In this document: positions 55,951 through 64,000 of the stretch, in pieces
Numbering within the stretch: position 1 is the stretch's first letter
How the letters are laid out: each line of letters begins with the position of its first letter
Assembly (NCBI RefSeq): GCF_040869045.1
Contig: NC_090320.1
Location: 243,536,978-243,600,977 of the forward strand
Source: Eurosta solidaginis
Taxonomy: Eukaryota > Arthropoda > Insecta > Diptera > Tephritidae
Direction: 5' to 3'
DNA length: 64,000 bases
The notes under the pieces: model-generated
What the model was told of the DNA's origin: nothing
What the model saw: the letters and a program-made list of their open reading frames with translations, nothing else
Database searches by the model: none
Made by a program: the position numbers and the translations under genes

Positions 55951-57640
55951 GGCAGGGCTGTCGCTAATTTAAAATTCTAGTAACCAGAATTTTCCAAAAA
56001 AGAAACCAAAAGTGGAAAATAGTAACCAAACCAAAAAAGCTTGCTTTTTTGCTGGCAGCATTGGCATTTGTTTTATTTTAGCGTACATAAAAAATAAACA
56101 AAGTACACAGTTAAAAAAAATTAAGAATTCATTTTTTTTACAAAAAATTTATTAAAACAAAAACATAAAATCATGCTGCGTGTATGAGTATGAAAAATAA
56201 TTTTCTTTCCATAAGATGTATTTACCTACCTAATATGCAATGAGATCAAAAGTAATTGCAATTACAAATAATAATAAATACATTCGATTAAAAATAATTT
56301 TTAGCAGACCATACGCAATTCTTTTCATTTCCTTTTAGATACAACTCTCTTGATATCATTATGCTGTTTATAGTTTTAAAATCTAGATTGTTTCTTAGCT
56401 TCGTTTTAATTAAAGCAAAGTCGGAAAACTTTCTTTCTGCCGCCGCTGAACTATGTGGCAATGACTCTGTAACATCCATGTCAATATTAAGTTTAAGATT
56501 AGAAAATCTGAGCACTTTCCACTCGGTGATTACTGTTTCTGTATCACAATTATTCACATGAAAAAATTATTTAACAAATTACTTATACATATTTATACAT
56601 ACATTGACATAACTCTATTTGGTGTCGAACCGTTTTTGGATTTGCTTCAAAAGCTCTAAGTAAAAGTTCCTGATATTAATTATTATCTCTTTTTTATTAT
56701 AATCTGACAATAGGCTATTCTGCAAATAATAATTTGCCTCATTCCCAATAAAAATATCCGAAATAGGCAAATAATTGTCATCATTATATATGTAAATCCA
56801 GTGTATCTAGTATATAGGATATAGGATAGAAGTATATAGGATAGAAACAGAAAATAAGCTTTTAATGAAGAGTCATCCATTAGTTCTGGCAATTTAACCG
56901 CTTTCACTCCATTAATTTCTAAATAGCTGGATATAAAATAAAGATGCGGCGGGTTTCATTGCTAGACTATACGACTTATTACTTGCTCTAATGCAAGTCA
57001 TCTTGTTAGAGAAATTCCCAAAATTTTATGTAGTCGTACGGAGCAGTATTCTTGAGATTATCTAAATGCGTTTTTGCGTTTCGGACTGTGGGAAAAAAAC
57101 TTATAAATATCACGACATAGAGTCTCCCTGTCATGAGGTATCTGCTTACAAGCATATGCGCAGCATAAATGCAATGAATGGCAGGAGCGCATTATATAAA
57201 ATAGATTCACATCCCGCTAAATTTTGCTTGCAAACCATTTATTTCACCGCCCATAACGCTAGCTCGGTCGGTGGCTAAACTAATCATATATTCAATGGTA
57301 TATTATTGGCATCAAAAAAACGTTTAGTGGTCTCATAAATAGAATGCGCGTATGTTTTAACTAACTCAATTAAGCCGGGAAATCGATCGCGTATTTTATG
57401 AGCCAATATGTCGAAATACCGGACAACTAACACTAAAGATTTATTATTAGATGTATCCGTAGTATCGCTAACTATGAGAGAAAAATTGGCTTCTTTTAGC
57501 TTGCTCACTATCGCCTGTTTTGTCTTGTTGCCTAATATGTCTGCAATTTGTGTTGACTCGGTTCTGTCGCACTTAAGAGACCGAGGAATCTTCGAGTCGG
57601 GACAACATTCCTCTAGCAGCTTCGGAAAGTAATCCATTAA
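55951..57640 (-). pseudogene. hAT transposase relic (N-terminal core to C-terminal dimerisation)
   Basis: Minus strand 57637-57284 reads LKCDRTESTQIADILGNKTK and FSLIVSDTTDTSNNKSLVLV, then VRYFDI and IYETTKRFFDANNI. Further blocks are ATDRASVMGGEINGLQAKF (about 57270) and a degraded middle. At 56557-56288 follow VTESLPHSSAAAERKFSDFA and LIKTKLRNNL. The D of SLIVSDTTD and the D of ATDRA are two catalytic positions of hAT enzymes, and the last block is the dimerisation domain. Stops are frequent. AGGGCTGTCGCTAATTT at 55953 may be the element's terminal repeat; the opposite end was not found. Confidence 0.68.
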
Positions 57641-57859
57641 TAGAAATGGTAAATTATGTCATATTAAAAACAACCAATGTCAACTAAGCATGCCTCACTT
57701 GTTTTGCAAACGTTGAATTCTCTATATTCAGGCATTTATCTATTTTAATTTGATGCTTGTTTATAACTTTCATGAAAATGAAATGGTATATTAATTTCGT
57801 CACGAATCCCAAAATTGAAAGTCCTTAAAGGAAAATAGATAGGCCCACCATTAAGCATA
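57641..57859. other. Spacer
   Basis: Probably the remaining 5' part of the hAT element; no terminal repeat recognised. Confidence 0.35.
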
Positions 57860-58620
57860 CCGAAATAATCAGGATGAAGAGCTGAGATGATTTAGCCATG
57901 TCCGTCTGTCCGTCTGTCTGTTTGTATGCAAACTAGTCCCTCAATTTTTGAGATATCTTGTTAAATTTGGTGAGCGGGTGTATTTGGGTGTACGGAACCG
58001 GCCGGATCTGACCACAGCAGCATATATCCTCCATACAACCGATTTTTCAGAAAAAGAGGATATTGTCATATCTTCCTCAATTTATCAGATTGAAGCTTCA
58101 AACTTCACCATATACTCTCGTATATTGCACATATTGTTGTCTGAAAAAATTTATGAGATCGGTCGTATATATAATATATATCCCCACAACCGATTGTTCA
58201 GATAAGAAACTTTTCGTAATTACTGCCCTATTTTAAGAGCTAGAGGCTTCAAATATGAATAGATGCTTACGTATATAGCATATATTGTTTTCTGAAAAAA
58301 TCAAAGAGATCGGTGGTATATACATATAGTATATATCTCATACAACCGATTGTTCAGATAAGAAACTTTGCGCAATTTCTGCCCCATTTTAACAGCTAGA
58401 AGCTTCAAATTTCACCAAATGCTTACGTATATAGCATATATTTTTGTCTGAAAAAGTCATAGAGATCTGTGGTATAAATATTATATACCCCATATAAACT
58501 GTCATTTTTGCCCCTTTTTTACGGCTAGAAGCTTCAAATTTCATCAAATAGTTACGTTTACGTCATATATTGTTGAACTACGTGATTAGTAGTCATAGTT
58601 TCTACATGCAGACCACAAAA
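57860..58620 (+). mobile_element. Helentron-like relative with GTCY tract and ~155-bp repeats
   Basis: ATGTCCGTCTGTCCGTCTGTC at about 57898 is followed by TGAGATATCTTGTTAAATTTGG. Next come imperfect tandem units containing AGCTTCAAATTTCACC (about 58094, 58246, 58405, 58529), TCTGAAAAAATC, AGAGATCGGT and CATACAACCGATTGTTC. Unit spacing is about 152, 159 and 123. The ends could not be fixed. The 3' remnant at 63608-63783 probably belongs to this subfamily. Confidence 0.55.
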
Positions 58621-60272
58621 AACCTGAAACTTTACATCCTCACACAAAGTACCTACCTACTTTTATACTCAGTAGAGCAGAGTTCACAGAGTATATTAAC
58701 TTTGATTGGATAACGGTTGGTTGTACATGTATAAAGGAATCGAGATAGATATAGACTTCCATATATCAAAATCATCAGTACCGAAAAAAAATTTGTTTGG
58801 GCCATGTCCGTCCGTCCGTCCGTCCATCCGTTTGTCCGTTAACACGATAACTTGAGTAAATTTTGATGTATCTTTATAAAGTTTGGTATGAAGGCTCCTG
58901 GGCACTCATTTCAGATCGCTATTTAAAATGAACGATATCGGACTATAACCACGCCCACTTTTTCGATATCGAAAATTTCGAAAAACCGAAAAAGTGCGAT
59001 AACCCACTACCAAAGACGGATAAAGCGATGAAACTTGGTAGGTGAGTTGAACTTATTTCAAAATGGGCGTGGCTCCGTCCGTTTTCATTTAATTTGTCTA
59101 GGATACTTTTAATACCATAAGTCGAACAAAAATTTACCAATCCTTGTGAAATTTGTTTGGGGCTTAGATTCTGGGAAGATAACTGTTTTCTATGAAAAAG
59201 GGCTAAATCGGTTGAAGCCACGTCCGGTTTTTATTCACAGACGAACGTCTGTCCTTCCGCTCGGCCGTTAAAACGATAACTTCAGCAAAAATCGATATAT
59301 CTTTACTAAACTCAGTTTTATATTGGTAAAAAAAATCGACTATGACCACGCCCACTTTTTCGATATCGAAAAATACGAAAAATTAAAAAAATTCCTTAAT
59401 TCTATACCAAATATGAAAAAAGGGATGAAACATGGTAATTGGAATGGTTTATTGACGCAAAATATAACTTTAGAAAAAAACTTTCTAAAATGGGTGTGAC
59501 ACCTACCATATTAAGTAGAAGAAAATGAAAAAGTTCTGCAGGGCGAAATCAAAAGCCTTCCGTGGTATTACATATATGAACAAATTAGCGGTTCCCGACA
59601 GATAATGTGCTGGGTCACCCTGGTCCACATTTTGGTCGATATCTCGAAAACGCCTTCACATATACAACTAAGGGTCACTCCCTTTTAAAACCCTCTTTAA
59701 TACTGTTATGAATATTAGTAACACTAAGGGGTATTGCCACCTCTAACCCGATGCTAAGCAGTGATTTTTATGCACATCAATAATTCAATCATTATGTCTA
59801 CACACATGTCCATACGAGCAGCGGAGAAGCAATGCACAAACACATGCATATATCTTATCTAAGGTGCTCACAAGAGAGGGCAATAATTTGTGCAAGTATT
59901 ACTCACATGAGAAGTTATAAACGTAGTTGTGGCTGGTGATTTTGACGCTGATAACTAACTAGTAAGTTCTGGAATGGAAAAGCCTAGAAGTATGCAACGA
60001 GGAATCAAAAAGTGTAAAAGGCGCGACAGTAGAGGCGCAAAAAGTCAGTTTCATTTGAGCTATCAATCAGTTTTGATTAAGCACGCAATCTGCCGGGCAA
60101 TAGTAGAGTTATTTATTTTGAAGTACTTTAATAAAAGCCATTTTGCATCATTAAATATTGGAGTTATTTATTCAGCAGTTTGGTGATTCGAACTTAGCGG
60201 AAGGTTGCAAATAAGCAGAATTACAGTAAATTCGTTACAATAACTTCCGAAGATTGGAAATACAACTTGGAC

Positions 60273-61200
60273 ATGGCAAAGTTAAGTGAATTGAGGATCC
60301 AGCAACTGAAAAAGGAGTTGGAGAACCGTGGATTGAATACAACCGGCAATAAGATCGAACTTCAAGCACGGCTACGAGAGGTAATGGAGTCGCAAGGAAT
60401 TGATGTGGGCGAGTTTGTCTTTTATCCTGATAGTGACGAGACAACAACAAAAATTTAAGAGAAAAGCGAAACATCGCAGACTGTTACGAGCACTGACTTG
60501 AACATGATTTTGGCTGCAATATCTGCACAAACATCGGCAATAACATCAATGTCGTCACAAATGTCAGAAATGTCGACACAGATTACATCCAAGGTGGAAA
60601 CTCAGCTGGAATCGCAGGAGAACCGTATAACAACGAAGATTGAAGCACAAGAGGCACGTATAATGGAAATGTCATCACAAATATCCACAAATATGTCATC
60701 ACAGCTGGAAGAACAAAAGACATATATGGCAACCCAACTAAAAGAACAAGAGACACCCATAGCAGTACAACTAGAAGCACAAGAGGCGCGTATATCATCA
60801 AAACTCGAGGTGCGCATGGACGGAAAAATAATGCAGTTTGAAGAAAAATTCGAGGCAGAGGTGGATGCTTTGAGAGGTCGTATACGGGAGTTGCAATTAA
60901 ATCGCCCAGCTGTTTCGCAAGCAATCCAAAGGTAAAAACACCATCCTTTGACGGTTCTGTTCCTTTCTAGGTCTTTAAGCTGCAGTTTGAGAAGACCGCA
61001 GCAGTGAACAACTGGAATGCTGAAGATAAAGTTGCTGCACTGTTCATGGCACTGAAAGGGCCTGCAGCTGAGGTTTTACAAACCATTCCAGAGGGCGAAC
61101 GGAACTTTTATGAAGCATTGATGGGTGCTCTAGAGAGAAGATACGGAACTGAGCATAGGAGACAGATATACCAAATGGAGTTACTGAACCGCTTCCGCTT
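60273..61200 (+). pseudogene. Gag of the gypsy element: SAP domain, coiled region, capsid-like part
   Basis: The ATG at 60273 opens MAKLSELRIQQLKKELENRG, then NKIELQARLREVM: a SAP domain at about residues 3-38. A TAA at 60456-60458 interrupts it. The frame resumes through a Gln/Glu-rich region with recurring EAQEARI/LEEQKTY units to 60935. After a frameshift, FKLQFEKTAAVNNWNAEDKV and RRYGTEHRRQIYQMELLN follow (to about 61195). The C-terminal part of the capsid and most of the zinc knuckle are deleted; only YIARHC remains. SAP domains bind DNA, often AT-rich scaffold regions. Its role in Gag is inference. Confidence 0.82.
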
Positions 61201-61824
61201 CCGCGATTACATTGCACGTCATTGCAATCTTGATCCTAGTAGTTCCAACAATATGGGTGGCCGTAAACGCAAAGCTGGAGGAGATGAGCAAGAGCGTGTC
61301 AGATGTAAAGAACGAAAACTTGCCCCAGCTATTGAATGTCCTGTGATATCTGTGTCGGAAACTGGAAGAAAATCAAGCAGTCTTGCCGTCAAAGGAAAGC
61401 TGGATGGCAAAGAGCGTGTACTGACTGTAGTTACGGGCGCATATCATTCCTTAATTCGATTTGACTTGGTCAACAGGGAGTAAAAACGTTACCCGGAGCA
61501 AGGTTGTATACGGTCACCGGCGAGTATAACCAAGCCCAGGGAGAAGTGGTATGTGAAGTCTTGATTGGAAAGGTCACAGTTCTACACAAATTCGTTGTGG
61601 CGGAGATCGTTGATGAAGTCATATTGGGAGTTGACTTCTTGGTTGACCATGACATCAAGATCGATATGCAGAGAAGGGTGATGCGTTATAAGAACCAGGA
61701 TATACCACTTAACTTCGGTTTGCAGAAAGGGTTCAGTAGTAATCGAGTACTGGTGGAGAAGACTCAACAAAGACCACGAAAGTCAAAGGCAAAGGTTGAT
61801 GGAATAAATGGGCCAAACAAATAA
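61200..61824 (+). pseudogene. Gypsy protease region
   Basis: RKRKAGGDEQE and CPVISVSETGRK precede LTVVTGAYHSLIRFDL, where the aspartic protease DTGAS has become VTGAY, so the catalytic Asp is lost. A stop at 61481-61483 follows. The next frame (61504-61824) has GEVVCEVLIGKVTVLHKFVV and DEVILGVDFLVDHDIKIDM, the second half of the protease. It then runs into the deleted pol. Confidence 0.78.
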
Positions 61825-62333
61825 AACCGAAGGTACCTGTGAGAGAAACACTGGCATTGAAAAGCCCTAACGGACGCACTAAAACGAAGGAAAGATTTTT
61901 GCAGAAAGAATGCAAGGGTGGTTTCAAGCCAGGGCATACTACTGTTGTGAAGCGTCGGAACGATACTGATTATGCAAAGCAAATCCGTCCAGAGCAAGCT
62001 ATACGAAGTAGTTCATTGGCCAAACAACAGAGTGTGAAGGAACGAACCAGGGTAATGAGTAGTACGATGAAACACAGGTGCGATGAGAACAGTAATTCGA
62101 AAGGTTTCTTGGCGGGAGATTTGGTACTGTTATACAACCCTCACCGGCGGATAGGGGTTCCATCCAAATTTCGGTGCAGTTGGGAAGGCCCGTACAAAGT
62201 TGTGAAGAAGATCAGTGACACCATCTACCGCATACAAACCATTGGGAAACCACGAAGTAGAAGAGTGGTGCATTTGGATATGCTAGCGGCGTTCAGATCG
62301 AGAGATTTGTCTGATCGGGACGATCAGACTTAG
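61825..62333 (+). pseudogene. Gypsy integrase C-terminal tail (GPY/F module)
   Basis: The frame 61839-62333 has a basic, poorly matched start. GDLVLLYNPHRRIG, FRCSWEGPYKVVKKISDTIY and RVVHLDMLAAFRSRD then follow to TAG 62331-62333. The WEGPY..VV....Y.I pattern is the GPY/F module at the end of Ty3/gypsy integrases, which helps target and multimerise integrase. The core (DDE) is deleted. This tail is missing from the chimeric element at 40299-46881. Confidence 0.82.
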
Positions 62334-62444
62334 GTGGAGGGCAGCGTTACGAATATTAGCAACACTGAGGGGTATTGCCATCCCTAAGCCGATGCTAAAC
62401 AGTGATTTGTATGCACATCAATAATTCAATCATTGTGTCTACAC

Positions 62445-62738
62445 CAGGGCTATTCATTTCATAGCACAAATGTGCCCTTTCAATTCACACGCATATGATT
62501 CGCTCTGTCGTCGTTAATTGAGTTAGTCGTCGCTTTGCACTTGGCGTAGCAACATCGGTGATGGGTATTGGCTGATCGGTATCAAATATGTATAAAAAAT
62601 TATGCGCGATACATATGTTTGTTGTTAGCTCGTTGCTTGCTAGTAAGCGACTAAATGAAAAATAAATTCACCCGCACAATCATCGCGACGATTGCGGTCT
62701 CACTAATACAGGTGCACTTTCAGTTTTGAATAGCCCTG
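62445..62738. mobile_element. hAT-type MITE inside the 3' LTR, 294 bp
   Basis: It begins CAGGGCTATTCATTTCATAG and ends TTTTGAATAGCCCTG, with perfect 12-bp terminal inverted repeats. It is flanked by GTCTACAC (62437-62444) and GTCTATAC (62739-62746), an 8-bp duplication with one change. The other LTRs have no insert here, which confirms the boundaries. Non-coding. Confidence 0.9.
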
Positions 62739-63607
62739 GTCTATACACATGTTCATACGAGCAGCGGAGAAGCAACGCACAAACACATGCATATATCTTA
62801 TCTAAGGTGCTCACAAGAGAGGGCAATAATTTGTGCAAGTATTACTCACATGAGAAGTTATAAACGTAGTTGTGGCTGGTGATTTTGTAGCTGATAACTA
62901 ACTAGTAAGTTCTGGAATGGAAAAGCCCAGAAGTATGCAACGAGAAATCAAAAAGTATTAAAGGCGCGACAGTAGAGGCGCAAAAAGTCAGTTTCATTTG
63001 AGCTATCAATCAGTTTTGATTAAGCACGCAATCTGTCGGGCAATGGTAGAGTTATTTATTGTGAAGTACTTTAATAAAGGCCATTTTGCATTATTAAGTA
63101 TTGGATAACAACAAAAATTGGAGTTATTTATTCAACAGTTTAGTGATTCGAACTTAGCAGAAGATTGCAAATAAGCAGAATTACAGTAAATTCGTTACAA
63201 TACCTTTATTTTGATACCTATATCAAACAAACACATTCTAGAGTTACCCATGGGGCACCTTTATGGCGATATCTCGAAAAGGCGTCCACCCATAGGACTA
63301 AGGCTCACTCCCTTTTAAAATACTCTTTATCACCTTTGATACCCATATCGTACAAACAAATTCTAGAGTCAGCCCCGGTCCACCTTTATGGCGATATCCC
63401 TAAATGGCGTACACCTATAGAACTACGGCCCACTCCATTTTAAAATACTCTTTAACACCTTCCATTTGATACACATGTCATACAAACACTTTCCAGGGTT
63501 ACCCTAGGTTAATTTTTCTACATGGTGATTTTCCCTTATTTTGTCTCCTTAGCTCTCAGCTGAGTTTGTAATGTTCGGTTACACCCGAACTTAGCCTTCC
63601 TTACTTG

Positions 63608-63783
63608 TTTATTTTATATTTATCTTAAAAATCGTTTAGGTATGTACATCTGTTCACTATATATTTCTTATCTTATACATCCGATTATTTGGAGATTACG
63701 AACGGGGTAAGATTATTGTTCAGCCCCATTCATGAAAGGCATGAAGTCTTCGGCACAGCCGAAGACAGTTCCGTCCTTACTTG
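63608..63783 (+). mobile_element. 3' end of a second Helentron-like subfamily, head-to-tail with E
   Basis: It carries the perfect hairpin GTCTTCGGC-ACA-GCCGAAGAC (63746-63766), then AGTTCCGTCCTTACTTG, the same CCTTACTTG end as elements A-E. It starts directly after element E. Its 5' part is missing. Confidence 0.6.
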
Positions 63784-64000
63784 TTCTATTGACTCTTTGA
63801 ATATAACTTCGCGAAGCGTCGTGCTTCTTTAAGAATGATAACGTGGTTAGTCAAAGTTTTCTCACATACGAAACAAGAACTAAAGGGCCAATTAGTTATC
63901 CATAACCAGATAAAACAGCTGATCGAACCAACCTTATGGAAATCAATGTAATCGATTAATGGTGCCATACTACAACGCTAAAGCCATAACCATACCATAG
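63784..64000. other. Right-edge spacer
   Basis: About 215 bases with a 60-codon minus-strand frame (63786-63968) without a recognisable motif. Nothing identified. Confidence 0.4.

Larger units (their letters stand above)
59704..63199 (+). mobile_element. Non-autonomous SAP-Gag gypsy element with both LTRs
   Basis: The 5' LTR is 59704-60239 (536 bp) and the 3' LTR 62345-63199 (855 bp, enlarged by a 294-bp MITE and its duplication). The 4-bp target duplication is ATAC at 59700-59703 and 63200-63203. The interior has SAP-Gag, protease and the integrase C-terminal tail, while RT, RNase H and the integrase core are deleted. A purine-rich GGTGGAGGGCAG (62333-62344) precedes the 3' LTR. The LTRs are still highly similar, so insertion was relatively recent. 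Mobility would need a helper. Confidence 0.88.
58661..63607 (+). mobile_element. Helentron-like element E, interrupted by a gypsy element
   Basis: The left part 58661-59703 begins TTTTATACTCAGTAGAGC with a (GTCC)n tract near 58806-58837. The right part resumes at 63204 with the 130-bp type units and ends GGTTACACCCGAAC...CCTTACTTG at 63607. The gypsy insertion 59704-63199 with ATAC duplications lies at the start of the array (within CTTTAATACC). The element is shortened near 59055, where a stretch of the interior found in C and D is missing. Confidence 0.75.

Overview
The window looks like repeat-rich nuclear DNA of a higher dipteran, most probably a tephritid fruit fly. The basis is a two-exon secreted MBF2-family gene of the insect type, DINE-1/mini-me-like repeats carrying (GTCY)n microsatellites, and a dense mix of insect-type Ty3/gypsy, BEL/Pao, LINE, hAT, P, Tc1 and Helitron relics. 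Genus and species are inference only. I see no bacterial operon, CRISPR array, rRNA gene or functional tRNA gene. The only credible host protein genes are the two MBF2-family copies, at 1-461 (cut by the window edge) and 28038-28518.

Layout. 1-8440: copy 1 of a direct segmental duplication. It holds an MBF2-family gene, a tRNA-derived SINE, inverted fragments of a Helitron Pif1 helicase, a Helentron-like element (1805-3580), a foldback element, a LINE fragment and a 123-bp minisatellite. 8523-23758: solo LTRs, SINE, LINE and Tc1 relics, three large Helentron-like elements (12517-15030, 15033-15956, 18389-20612) and a truncated gypsy element. 23759-27602: a hAT-type palindromic MITE, a 710-bp hairpin, and AT-rich DNA without recognisable genes. 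28038-33208: copy 2 of the segmental duplication, with its own SINE and LINE insertions. 33217-39830: a P-type transposase fragment, a Helentron-like element, a TIR element, and a palindromic element split by a solo LTR. 40263-47474: a BEL/Pao pol fused in frame to a gypsy element whose Gag begins with a SAP domain. 48990-58620: P-element and hAT transposase relics, MITEs, SINEs and a solo LTR. 58661-63783: a Helentron-like element interrupted by a non-autonomous gypsy element with both LTRs and an ATAC target duplication, whose 3' LTR in turn carries a hAT MITE.

How the parts relate. The MBF2 genes are probably duplicated secreted proteins carried in the segmental duplication. Comparing the two duplicates gives empty and filled sites for several insertions, which dates them relative to the duplication and fixes element boundaries. 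The most unusual items are the SAP-Gag gypsy family and its in-frame gypsy/BEL fusion, the palindromic element family with 6-bp target duplications, the long hairpin at 24091-24800, and the empty-site evidence that the Helentron-like family inserts at TT. All family names come from reading translated motifs and repeat structure by eye; no database search was run.
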